Below are positions 28,872-35,975 of a stretch of DNA of 64,000 bases, one piece after another. Source of the stretch: Pusillimonas sp. DMV24BSW_D (GTDB lineage: Bacteria; Pseudomonadota; Gammaproteobacteria; Burkholderiales; Burkholderiaceae_B); assembly GCF_011388195.1 (NCBI RefSeq), contig NZ_CP049990.1, positions 1,426,001-1,490,000 on the forward strand, written 5' to 3'. Position 1 is the stretch's first letter. The number at the start of each line of letters is the position of its first letter. Below the pieces are notes generated by a model. That model did no database searches. It worked only from the letters and a program-made list of their open reading frames with translations, and was not told the origin of the DNA. Position numbers and translations under genes: made by a program.

Positions 28872-29925
28872 AGCTTGTACCTCCTTCTGGAAATTGATCC
28901 CAGGTGCGCCCGTCGAGCAACCGGCCCGCTAATTTTTTGCCGACTCGAAATACGTGTCGCGCATCTTTGGCAACTGGATTTGCTGCTTCGCCGCCTGAGT
29001 AGATTCCATTCGTCTCAACCCATCCGCCTGACTGCGCTGCATCAAAGGCTTCGTCGTCAAGGCTCGCCGCAGAAGCGTTGGCGAACTCTCCCCACTGTTT
29101 GAAAAGAAATGGCACGCCAGCCGCTTGGCACTGATCGCGCAGGGAGCGTGCCCAGTCTGGGTGCATGGGCCGGGCTCTGGGGCCACTTTCACCGCCGACG
29201 ATGACCCAGTCCAGCGCAGGACCATCGGAGCCGCCACACTTCGTCGCACGAAAGCCGGAAAGCGCGTTGTCACAGTATGCCCAGCCACTGTCCGGTGAGC
29301 TTCGCATAATCCGCGTCAGATCGACGGGCCCCAGCAAGGGTTCCATGGACAGGAACCGTACACGCGCCGGCACGGCCAGCTGCTTGGGAATGTCTCGGTC
29401 GGCCTCTGCCTGGTTGACGATGGTGGCGCCGAGCCAAACGTTTGCTGGCGGTTCACCGTCCAGCCAGCACCCGATCCAGTTGGCAAGGGCCCCGCGTGTG
29501 CCGTGGTTCTGAGCCACTGAAAGCGATTCCGCGATCATGCCGCGCACGTTGCCGACTCGCTTGGTGAGAAGAAGCCAGTCCAGGTTTGGCGTCGCGCGAA
29601 TGATGTCTAGCAGGTCGACACGCCAAGCCGTCGACACTTGGTTGTCAAATACATCGGCCAGGCTGGCACAGAAAACGCGCTGGCGGCGTCCATGCTTAGC
29701 AAAGAATTCCGCATGCTTTGCGTTCCAAGCCAATGGCTTTTTCCAATTGGCGGCGCTGGTACGGCGCCGTGCTGCGCCGGGACCCCAATTGACAGGTTGA
29801 CCACCGGAGAAACGGGCATTACGCGTCTCGGCATAGCAGTGGTCGCACCCGGGGCCGACCTTTTGGCAGCCCTCCCACGGATTAAAGGTGTGATCCGTCC
29901 ATTCGATTTTTGAGTTTTCGCTCAT
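28801..29925 (-). CDS. Phage Gp37/Gp68-family protein (DUF5131)
   Basis: 374 residues. The diagnostic N-terminus IEWTDHTFNPWEGCQKVGPGCDHCYAE has three spaced cysteines recalling a radical-SAM-type cluster site; later come VFCASLADVFDN, WLLLTKR, WLGATIVNQAEADRDIP, FLSMEPLLGPVDL and WVIVGGESGPRARPMHPDW. Common in phages and plasmids; activity unproven. It overlaps the upstream gene by 4 bases and the downstream gene by 71. Confidence 0.85.
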   Translation of the reverse strand: MSENSKIEWTDHTFNPWEGCQKVGPGCDHCYAETRNARFSGGQPVNWGPGAARRRTSAANWKKPLAWNAKHAEFFAKHGRRQRVFCASLADVFDNQVSTAWRVDLLDIIRATPNLDWLLLTKRVGNVRGMIAESLSVAQNHGTRGALANWIGCWLDGEPPANVWLGATIVNQAEADRDIPKQLAVPARVRFLSMEPLLGPVDLTRIMRSSPDSGWAYCDNALSGFRATKCGGSDGPALDWVIVGGESGPRARPMHPDWARSLRDQCQAAGVPFLFKQWGEFANASAASLDDEAFDAAQSGGWVETNGIYSGGEAANPVAKDARHVFRVGKKLAGRLLDGRTWDQFPEGGTSYDLHNRCELQKALPAQRRHCTSQ

Positions 29926-30200
29926 AACCGACCCCCAAGCAAACGACTGCTCGGCCCCTGTGGACTCTGCTTGTCGCCACGTAGCTTTGCTATCAGCGCT
30001 TCAAGGTATTGGTTGTGCTTAACGACCAGGTCGTAATCATCAAGCAGCACATAGTCGCCATCAGGCTTTTCGACGATTTCCGGCACCGAAATACCGTTGC
30101 TGTAGAACTTGGTTCCTAATCCGAATCTTTTCGGGGCAGGACAGTTATTGACCGGCTGCCCGTAACCCGGCGTGGAATCAGTGTCTTTATCGGTTGTCAT
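29922..30200 (-). CDS. Phage hypothetical protein
   Basis: 92 residues from the ATG at 30200 (an in-frame GTG lies eight codons upstream). Soluble, with a helical C-terminal third (DDYDLVVKHNQYLEALIAKLRGD). No family recognised. Its stop overlaps the Gp37/Gp68 start (ATGA). Confidence 0.5.
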   Translation of the reverse strand: MTTDKDTDSTPGYGQPVNNCPAPKRFGLGTKFYSNGISVPEIVEKPDGDYVLLDDYDLVVKHNQYLEALIAKLRGDKQSPQGPSSRLLGGRL

Positions 30201-30245
30201 GGGGTTTTCCAGTGGGTTATTCACAGTTTGTGGGGATAAGTTGGG

Positions 30246-30494
30246 TTACTTGATCCGATGCACGCGCCGGTCAATGACCCCTGGAGGCAAGTTGTCGTTA
30301 CCGATGGCCTCGAGGAACGGAGTTTCGCCGCCATTGTTGGCCCGGATGTAATCGACCTCCACCTTGGCGCTGTTGATAATCACCTGGCTCATATCGCTGA
30401 TGGCCTTAGCTTGTTCGACGCTCAATTTGTCTTTCTTGAGCAAGTCCATTGCGTCGAATAGACCCTCACGTAGATCGTTGATGTTTCTGGACAC
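30246..30494 (-). CDS. Phage hypothetical protein, helical
   Basis: 82 residues from a GTG with an AGGAG site eight bases upstream. Largely helical (DLLKKDKLSVEQAKAISDMSQVIINSAKVEVDYI). Similar short proteins occur beside HNH genes in temperate phages; function unknown. The start lies inside the end of the HNH gene (29-base overlap). Confidence 0.6.
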   Translation of the reverse strand: MSRNINDLREGLFDAMDLLKKDKLSVEQAKAISDMSQVIINSAKVEVDYIRANNGGETPFLEAIGNDNLPPGVIDRRVHRIK

Positions 30495-31185
30495 GATTAA
30501 TTCTCCTGTTCAAGGCACCGCGCAATTGGATGGCATGCGCAATCTCTTTCGGGTAATTGTGTAAAGTGTTGCGCCGCATGTTTTCGGCGCGGGTGATAAG
30601 TTCAAGCCGATCAACGGTGATTTCGTCGTACTCGACGGTGTGTAATCCGGGCTTAAATCTAACAATGTGACCGTCAGGTATCGGGCCGCACTCCCTTTCC
30701 CACACAAGATGGGCCACAGGCCGCCACCGCTTTGCCGGGTAAAGGTTTGGGTCGTCAGTTACCTTTTGCTCTAAGGCCCCATATTTGGTGACGCGAAGCG
30801 ACCCAAGAGGAACGTAATTGTGTTGGGCGGCACCATGCATTTGGCCTTTTTTGAACTGCGTTCTTTTGGTGTTGGGGTGGTGGCCAGTTAAGCCTGGCTT
30901 GCCCTTGTTCCACGGTGTATGCCCGGCTTTGAACTGCGTTTCTTGCCCCACTTGATCACCTCGACGCAACCGGCTGGCATGAGGGCTTGCCAAGTACTCT
31001 TCGGTTTTCTTGATCCCAAGACGCTTTGCCTGGCCATAGACTTGCTTTACGGTTCTGCCGAGTTCTTTGGCGATTATTTTGGTTGGGGTGTTGGGATAGT
31101 ATTTTTTAATTGCCTCCAACTCGACTTGCGTCCAGCTTCCTTTCCCACCTTCGGTAAGTGTGCTTTGTTTTATGAGGTCTAGCAT
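30466..31185 (-). CDS. HNH endonuclease with N-terminal DNA-binding helices
   Basis: 239 residues. The N-terminal third has a Myb/HTH-like helix set (KGSWTQVELEAIKKYYPNTPTKIIAKELGRTVKQVYGQAKRLG), then repeats of the GxTPWNKGKP / NTKRTQFKKGQ type, and an HNH_3-like core with AHLVWERECGPIPDGHIVRFKPG and ITVDRLELITRAENMRRN. Possibly a homing-type or phage-DNA-processing nuclease. Overlaps the upstream gene by 7 bases. Confidence 0.75.
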   Translation of the reverse strand: MLDLIKQSTLTEGGKGSWTQVELEAIKKYYPNTPTKIIAKELGRTVKQVYGQAKRLGIKKTEEYLASPHASRLRRGDQVGQETQFKAGHTPWNKGKPGLTGHHPNTKRTQFKKGQMHGAAQHNYVPLGSLRVTKYGALEQKVTDDPNLYPAKRWRPVAHLVWERECGPIPDGHIVRFKPGLHTVEYDEITVDRLELITRAENMRRNTLHNYPKEIAHAIQLRGALNRRINRVQKHQRST

Positions 31186-31622
31186 TGTCGTTCCTCGAGC
31201 AGTTCTTTAATCTGCACCTGCCTCAAAATGTCATTGACATCATCAGGATTACTTCGGGCTAAAGCTCCCTGCAGGCGCGGTATGTCACGCTGAAGCTTGG
31301 CCAACAAGGTCGCCGATACCGGTATCGCGTATTCGATCCCTTTGTGAAACTCTTTCAGCGAATCTAACGGCAGGTTCACCTGGTGGCGCAGCTGGTACAT
31401 TTCCAGATGGTCGATAACGCCCTGCAGGGCCACGGCGGTGTCGTACCACTGACCGTCTTCCAAATCTCGAAACATCGGCACACCACGTGCAGAGCAATTC
31501 AGGGTGCCGTCTTTGGCGATCTGATCCACGATGTCTTGCAGGGGGCTGAAGGCTCGATAGGCTTTAACCAGCATCGGGATTTCGGCGCGTTTGGGGCAAT
31601 AGTGTTTGCTTCGCTTTCTCAT
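31179..31622 (-). CDS. Phage hypothetical protein
   Basis: 147 residues, soluble and helical, starting with a basic stretch (MRKRSKHYCPKRAEIPMLV). The middle (QVNLPLDSLKEFHKGIEYAI) is typical of small phage early proteins, but I recognise no domain. ATGA-type overlap with the dNMP kinase gene upstream. Confidence 0.55.
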   Translation of the reverse strand: MRKRSKHYCPKRAEIPMLVKAYRAFSPLQDIVDQIAKDGTLNCSARGVPMFRDLEDGQWYDTAVALQGVIDHLEMYQLRHQVNLPLDSLKEFHKGIEYAIPVSATLLAKLQRDIPRLQGALARSNPDDVNDILRQVQIKELLEERQC

Positions 31623-32293
31623 GCCTCACCTCGGGTCAAGAAAGTATCTAACAGGGTGGCTTCAATTACCCCGGCCAAGTCGCCCAAAGAGCCCGTGTTA
31701 TCGATCACGGCGTCAGGCCAAATGGCTGCGACTTCCGTTTCCGATTGGTGGTCGACATGTTTTGCTTCCGCGACCGGTCGGCGTACTCTCCAGATTGATC
31801 CACCAAGCGATTGAATGAACTGCGCCTCGTTCAGAAAACGAACATCGGTTATGACGAGGCGTCTGATGCCATCCAAAGCCATGCAATCTATCCAATGTCG
31901 CATCAGGTCTGTCCAATACCGCTCGTTTTGGTGCCGTCGGTACTCAGTTCCCCACCAGCGCATGATTTCCCTGGGGGATCTGGCTTCGGCCAGGTCAACA
32001 CCCAGTTCCGTCATCCGTTGAATGAACCCTGAGTCGGCGCAACGATTAATGGCCAGCGCTGGGGTGCGGCGCTCTTTCTGTTCAACTGAAAAGAGCGCAC
32101 CATCGATCCGGAATGCAGAAATGATTTCGCGGCGAAGGGGTGCGGCAAAGGCGGTGGTGGCGAAATCATGTTGAGAAAACATGATGTCAGCACACGTGTC
32201 CTTGCCGGCGCCGGCTCGACCGGCCAGGCCAATTAGGTGAAGTGAGCTGCGCGTATTCTTTGGTGCGCACGCCAGTACAGGATTAGTGGCCAT
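31619..32293 (-). CDS. Phage deoxynucleoside monophosphate kinase
   Basis: 224 residues. A P-loop (LIGLAGRAGAGKDTCADIM) near residues 20-35, the PREIMRWWGTEYRR segment and VITDVRFLNEAQ, as in phage dNMP kinases that make precursors for viral DNA. It begins about 10 bases after the reverse-transcriptase stop and continues the same operon. Confidence 0.75.
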   Translation of the reverse strand: MATNPVLACAPKNTRSSLHLIGLAGRAGAGKDTCADIMFSQHDFATTAFAAPLRREIISAFRIDGALFSVEQKERRTPALAINRCADSGFIQRMTELGVDLAEARSPREIMRWWGTEYRRHQNERYWTDLMRHWIDCMALDGIRRLVITDVRFLNEAQFIQSLGGSIWRVRRPVAEAKHVDHQSETEVAAIWPDAVIDNTGSLGDLAGVIEATLLDTFLTRGEA

Positions 32294-32303
32294 AATTTCC
32301 TCT

Positions 32304-33374
32304 TCAATGTTTCCGGTAGGTTTTGGTTAAGTCGCCTTTGACGGTGTGACCTCTTCGGCGCAGTTGATTTGAAAAGCGGGCGCGATCATGGTGGCTGTGC
32401 GATGCTTGCCGCAATAAGCCGTAATAGCTGTTGGCCGATTCATATAGGTTCTTTGAGTCCATTGACCTGACTCGGTCCATGGCGAGATTGAACGTGCGCC
32501 GGCGTAGCGTACGATGCCATGGCTTGATTACCTGCCCAACAAAATCAACACCACGATCAAGCGGTTGGAGAATCGTTTTCTTTGGGTTTAAGCTGGCATT
32601 GAGTTCGTTTTGCAGGACTGTTTCGATTTGATGTCGTGCTTGGTTCAGCCACTGCGGCGACTCGTGCAGTAGTACGAAATCATCCACGTAGCGTATGTAG
32701 TGCCGGCACCTTAGGCTGTGCTTTACGAACTGATCCAGCACGTTCAGATATACGTTTGCAAAGAACTGGCTGGAAAGGTTGCCTATGGGCAGGCCCAAAT
32801 GAGAGGGCTGATTGCACAGGCGTTTATGTGGCGGTACCAGCTTTAGCAGCGCTGGGTTGCCACGCAATTCGTAGTTTTCACGGGGATCATGAAACAAGAT
32901 GATGTCTGCCAACTGGAGCCACCATGGTTCATGGATGTGCCTGGCCAACAAATTGCGCACGATCCGTTTATCGATGCTCACAAAGAAGTTGGCCAGATCG
33001 CACTTCATATAGTGCGCAGGTCGGCTCCAGTTTTGAGTAATGCTCCGGGCTTTGGATTCAAGCCGCGTGGCTGCGTAGGCAGTTCCTCGGCCTGGGATAC
33101 ATGCGCAGGAGTCGGCGATAAAGCGAGCCGTGAATCGTGGGGAGATTTTGTTGTGCAGTAAGTGATGAACCACGCGGTCGCGGAAAGTCGCGGCCCACAC
33201 CTCTCTTGGCTTGGGGTGGGTGATGATGAAGCAAACCGATTTGCCGGGCCGGTAATGCCCGTGTACGAGCTCGTCGTGAAGTTCACGCAGGTTTTCTTCC
33301 AGGTTCTCCTCAAAAGCAAGGGCGCTGGCACTATTGCGTTTTCGTTCACGGCAGTCAAAGTAAGCGTCCAGCAT
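32304..33374 (-). CDS. Reverse transcriptase of a diversity-generating retroelement
   Basis: 356 residues from the ATG at 33374. RT motifs in order: FRDRVVHHLLHNKISPRF (motif 2), YMKCDLANFFVSIDK (catalytic Asp), GLPIGNLSSQFFANVYLNVLD (motif 4) and the active site RYVDDFVLL (YVDD), then LNPKKTILQPL. The GxxxSQ in motif 4, in place of the QGxxxSP of group II intron enzymes, is the mark of retroelement RTs. No maturase or HNH part. The frame stays open upstream through the template repeat to 33713, so a longer product from 33647 is possible. Confidence 0.9.
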   Translation of the reverse strand: MLDAYFDCRERKRNSASALAFEENLEENLRELHDELVHGHYRPGKSVCFIITHPKPREVWAATFRDRVVHHLLHNKISPRFTARFIADSCACIPGRGTAYAATRLESKARSITQNWSRPAHYMKCDLANFFVSIDKRIVRNLLARHIHEPWWLQLADIILFHDPRENYELRGNPALLKLVPPHKRLCNQPSHLGLPIGNLSSQFFANVYLNVLDQFVKHSLRCRHYIRYVDDFVLLHESPQWLNQARHQIETVLQNELNASLNPKKTILQPLDRGVDFVGQVIKPWHRTLRRRTFNLAMDRVRSMDSKNLYESANSYYGLLRQASHSHHDRARFSNQLRRRGHTVKGDLTKTYRKH

Positions 33375-33406
33375 TTCGCCAAACGTAAAGTCAGCAGGTG
33401 CGCTCC

Positions 33407-33498
33407 AATCTGCGGACGGCACGGGCGCGAAGCTCGACACCCTTGTCGTTGTTGTTCTGATTGCCGTTGTTGAAGTTCTGATTCCAGGCGTAGCTGGA
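33407..33498 (-). repeat. Template repeat (TR) of the retroelement
   Basis: 92 bases nearly identical to the 3' ends of the two target genes. Read on the minus strand in the target frame it encodes an asparagine-rich stretch (WNQNFNNGNQNNND) written mostly with AAC/AAT, followed by the same GVELRARAVRRL as both targets. The 36 bases nearest 33407 are identical in TR and both variable repeats and contain the GC-rich stretch expected of an initiation site. Weaker similarity continues to about 33507 with a 3-base deletion. It sits between the helper and RT genes. Confidence 0.93.
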
Positions 33499-33639
33499 CT
33501 CATCGTGCTATCTACGTCGCCCGGTCGATTAGTCAACGGGGAAACTGCGCAGGACCTGGCCGGCAATGTGACGGGGGTTTCCTTTGTGCGCATGTCGGTG
33601 CCTTTGTGAGGCAGCGGCACGACCAGATTGAATTTCCGC

Positions 33640-34014
33640 TCAGTCATGACGGCCTTGACCTCCATGAATCGGGCGGGTTGCGGCGCGGCGCCATCCATTG
33701 GCCTGCTTACCAATACTCGTTGTTAATTCGACCGCCTTTGCGTAGCTCGGGCGGGAGATAACACGCTTGTCGTGACCGAGCCGTAGCATCAGGTTGATTA
33801 CCTGGACCCGCTCCAACAGTTCAATAAGGTGCGGTTCTTTGTCTTGTGCGACATTGGCCCGAAACACCAGGACAACAATTTCAATGCACTCGTTGGAAAT
33901 TTTCTCGCCAATCGAGCGTTTGAAATTACGGTCCATGTGCTTAACGAGCTCGGTGACAACATCGAGCAAGTTGTAAGCGACCTTGTAAATGGGCAGGTTG
34001 GTGTGGATGGCCAT
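33640..34014 (-). CDS. avd: Avd-like accessory protein of the retroelement (four-helix bundle)
   Basis: 124 residues. IYKVAYNLLDVVTELVKHMDRNFKRSIGEKISNECIEIVVLVFRANVAQD is the pattern of the bAvd/four-helix-bundle family; Avd binds the RT and template RNA and is needed for cDNA synthesis in the Bordetella phage system. The C-terminal tail is basic (GWRRAATRP). Placed between the target genes and the TR, as expected. Confidence 0.85.
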   Translation of the reverse strand: MAIHTNLPIYKVAYNLLDVVTELVKHMDRNFKRSIGEKISNECIEIVVLVFRANVAQDKEPHLIELLERVQVINLMLRLGHDKRVISRPSYAKAVELTTSIGKQANGWRRAATRPIHGGQGRHD

Positions 34015-34032
34015 GCTGGTTAAATGACTGAA

Positions 34033-34494
34033 TTAATCAATAATTAATCTGCGGACGGCACGGGCGCGAAGCTCGACACCCTTGACGAAGGTGTCCTGAA
34101 TGCCGTTGGTGAAGAGCTGACCCCAGGCGCGGCTGGAATCGCTCTCGTGTTCCTGGTTCGACCAGTACCAGGTGCTGGCGAATTCACCACGTAGGTTCGC
34201 AAACAAAAGGGCCTGTTCCTGACGTGAGGGCAGGTCGCAGCCATTTTTTGCCGCCCATTTACCCGCTTTGGCCCACGTGGCTTCTTCAATCTCGCCTGGC
34301 AGTAGGATCAAATGGTGCGAAGGCTGGCCTTCAGTGCCGAGTGCGATGCCGGCGTAACGTTCGCCCGGGAAAAGCTTGATTGTTGTGGCCGGAACTTCGT
34401 AGTCGTTCGGCTGTAGCTGGTTTGCGTACGTGTTGATCAGGCCTGCCAAGCGCTCTTGCTCGGCTTTGATCGATTCAAGTGTGATGGCTGTCAT
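34033..34494 (-). CDS. Retroelement target protein 1 (C-type-lectin-like, DUF1566-type)
   Basis: 153 residues from the ATG at 34494 (GAGG site close upstream; a GTG two codons before is possible). The middle resembles DUF1566/CLec folds (AKAGKWAAKNGCDLPSRQEQALLFANL...TWYWSNQEHE). The last 30 or so residues are the variable region, ending in the invariant GVELRARAVRRL. No signal peptide. It is a paralogue of the next gene upstream but has about 40 extra N-terminal residues. Its ligand is unknown. Confidence 0.85.
   Translation of the reverse strand: MTAITLESIKAEQERLAGLINTYANQLQPNDYEVPATTIKLFPGERYAGIALGTEGQPSHHLILLPGEIEEATWAKAGKWAAKNGCDLPSRQEQALLFANLRGEFASTWYWSNQEHESDSSRAWGQLFTNGIQDTFVKGVELRARAVRRLIID
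34046..34137 (-). repeat. Variable repeat 1 (VR1)
   Basis: Aligned base for base with the TR. The first 36 bases are identical. Of 13 substitutions in the remaining 56, 12 fall at adenines of the TR coding strand. A 6-bp inverted repeat (ATTAAT at 34032-34037 and 34043-34048) lies at its end, like the hairpin that follows VR in the Bordetella phage system. Confidence 0.9.
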
Positions 34495-34517
34495 GCTCAC
34501 CTCAAATTGTTAAATGA

Positions 34518-34877
34518 TTAAATGGGCAATCTGCGGACGGCACGGGCGCGAAGCTCGACACCCTGGTCGAGGCTGAGCTGACCGCCGTAGCTGAAGTACT
34601 GCAACCAGGCGTAGCTGGAATCGATTTCGTGCTCCTGGTTCGACCAGTACCAGTCTTTTTGGAACTGATCCCTGCAGGTGTTCCAAAGCATGGCAAGCTC
34701 GATCTTGTTGGGCAGGTCGCCGCCGATGCTCTTGGCCCATTCAAGCTGCTCCGACCAACTGGCGTCGTCGTTGTCGCCCGGTAGCAGAATGAGGTGGTAC
34801 ACGTCCCCGCGTTGATCGCCGATTGCGCCGATATAAGTTTCGCCTTCGGCAAGAGGGGGTATTTGTAGTTGCTGCAT
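34518..34877 (-). CDS. Retroelement target protein 2 (C-type-lectin-like)
   Basis: 119 residues with an AAGGAGAG ribosome site. Shares with target 1 the YHLILLPGDNDDASW, GGDLPNKIELAMLWN and DWYWSNQEHEIDSSYAW blocks and the invariant C-terminal GVELRARAVRRL. It lacks the N-terminal helix of target 1, so it is close to a bare lectin-like domain. First of the two targets in transcription order. Confidence 0.85.
   Translation of the reverse strand: MQQLQIPPLAEGETYIGAIGDQRGDVYHLILLPGDNDDASWSEQLEWAKSIGGDLPNKIELAMLWNTCRDQFQKDWYWSNQEHEIDSSYAWLQYFSYGGQLSLDQGVELRARAVRRLPI
34528..34619 (-). repeat. Variable repeat 2 (VR2)
   Basis: Same 92-base alignment. Of 14 substitutions relative to the TR, 13 are at TR coding-strand adenines; the exception corresponds to a coding-strand T. 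Asparagines of the TR product become Leu, Tyr, Ser and Gly here. VR1 and VR2 differ from each other at most of the same positions, so they were diversified independently. Confidence 0.9.
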
Positions 34878-34895
34878 GGATGCTCTCCTTTTGGT

Positions 34896-35102
34896 TTAGT
34901 CGATATCGCCGGCGGCGATTCGTTTCACGTCGATGCGTGGTTTTGGTGCTGGTTTTGCCCTTGCTTGTTCAAGTGCAAGAGCGGTATTTGATAAAGCGAT
35001 CGCCAAACAAGGAATTTCCAGTGCCTGTTCGAATGAAAGTCTTTGTATGCGGGCAAGCTTGAATGCCTTTAGGAGCTGGTCTCGGGTCGCTGTTGACTTC
35101 AT
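34896..35102 (-). CDS. Small phage protein
   Basis: 68 residues, helical first half (STATRDQLLKAFKLARIQRLSFEQALE) and a proline/lysine tail. Not recognised. Located in the early operon 18 bases before target 2. Confidence 0.5.
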   Translation of the reverse strand: MKSTATRDQLLKAFKLARIQRLSFEQALEIPCLAIALSNTALALEQARAKPAPKPRIDVKRIAAGDID

Positions 35103-35114
35103 GGCTTCACCTTG

Positions 35115-35342
35115 TCAGCCTGCGGCGATGTGCCTGGCCACCAGATAGGCGGCTGAGACCGCGATCAAAAAAGCCCACGCACCCAGCCATGCGACTTTTG
35201 GTATGCATTCGCTTTGGCTAATTGGTCGCAGGCGGTACTTGTTCGACAGATACGGCCGCAGGTACTTCATCCAGATGCTATCCAATGCGGCCGCAAGGGC
35301 CAGGGCCGTGGTGAGTAGGAGTAGGTATGCGGTCGTTGTCAT
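35115..35342 (-). CDS. Small membrane protein, first gene of the leftward early operon
   Basis: 75 residues with two hydrophobic segments (LLLLTTALALAAAL and WLGAWAFLIAVSAAYLV), so probably a hairpin membrane protein. No family recognised. Its start is about 35 bases downstream of the strong leftward promoter. Confidence 0.5.
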   Translation of the reverse strand: MTTTAYLLLLTTALALAAALDSIWMKYLRPYLSNKYRLRPISQSECIPKVAWLGAWAFLIAVSAAYLVARHIAAG

Positions 35343-35377
35343 TGCTTTGCCTTAACTGTTCTGTGGTGCATGACTAA

Positions 35378-35420
35378 AGTATAGAATTATCTAAACATTA
35401 ATGTCAAGAAAAATCTAAAC
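35378..35420 (-). promoter_or_regulatory. Leftward early promoter (pL-like) with two operators
   Basis: On the minus strand: TTGACA (35402-35407), an 18-base spacer and TATACT (35378-35383). Two copies of the 14-bp element AGAAWWWTCTAAAC, at 35383-35396 and 35407-35420, overlap the -10/spacer and the -35. The same element occurs three times at the repressor/cro region, so this promoter should be shut in the lysogen by the phage repressor. Confidence 0.7.
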
Positions 35421-35484
35421 TTAATTTGTACATGCCTTCTGCGGCGTTACGAAAAAGCTCTAAAAAAGGGGGAGCAGTAGTTAG

Positions 35485-35715
35485 TTAGCGCCGAGGGGCT
35501 GGTTCAAAGCAGCCTTTAGCGATCTGTGTCTGGCTCTCGATTATGTCGAAGAGCGTGTCGATGTCATGGCCTGCCGATTCAATTGTGTCTCGGCCGGTCT
35601 GGATGTACGTAAATAATGCGAGTTCAATTGCTTTAAGTGCGCGATGCCCGCTGTCGAATTCATCGCTCGCGATTTGAACGTATCCGTCGTGCTCTGGTTT
35701 CTTGTTATCATTCAT
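35485..35715 (-). CDS. Small acidic protein under a LexA-type box (candidate antirepressor)
   Basis: 76 residues from the ATG at 35715 (AAGGA site). Acidic, soluble; no domain recognised. Upstream, at 35802-35817, is a perfect SOS box in a promoter pointing at this gene. Because the phage repressor has no self-cleaving domain, an SOS-induced small protein here would be a natural antirepressor, as Tum is in phage 186. That role is inferred from position only. Confidence 0.55.
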   Translation of the reverse strand: MNDNKKPEHDGYVQIASDEFDSGHRALKAIELALFTYIQTGRDTIESAGHDIDTLFDIIESQTQIAKGCFEPAPRR

Positions 35716-35801
35716 GCCGCTATCCTTATATAGCAAGTTGCAGTATTAATGCCTCGGAGGGTCCAAGCTCCGGGGCGTTTCTTTTACAACTGCAAATTAC
35801 A

Positions 35802-35817
35802 CTGTATAAAAATACAG
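35802..35817. promoter_or_regulatory. LexA (SOS) box
   Basis: CTGTATAAAAATACAG: perfect CTGT-N8-ACAG, with flanks also fitting the extended form (ACTGT...ACAGT). On the minus strand TTGTAC and TAATTT stand 17 bases apart around it, so LexA would cover the promoter of the 35485-35715 gene. Confidence 0.7.
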
Positions 35818-35940
35818 TACAAGTAATAACCAGTGGATAACTTGTGGATAGCTTTTGGGAGCCGTTTAGGGGTGTGGCGCTGCGGGAATGATTGAGGGAA
35901 AACCCCAGTCAGAACGACCGGGAATTAGGGAGGGACAATA

Positions 35941-35962
35941 AAAAACCCGCCGGGGCGGGTTA
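35941..35962 (-). terminator. Intrinsic terminator of the gene at 35976-36884
   Basis: AACCCGC pairs with GCGGGTT around a small loop; on the minus strand the stem is followed by a run of U. It lies 14 bases after the stop of the leftward gene. Confidence 0.6.
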
Positions 35963-35975
35963 GAGTGCGGATAAA

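Noticed and set aside
32304-33374. Reverse transcriptase as part of a group II intron or retron
   Set aside because: No maturase or endonuclease domain and no intron RNA domain V seen; motif 4 is of the SQ type, and template/variable repeats are present.
35751-35776. GC-rich stem with a T-rich tail on the plus strand, resembling a terminator
   Set aside because: No plus-strand gene ends here; it lies in the 5' leader of the LexA-box gene, so a terminator call would have no transcript to act on.
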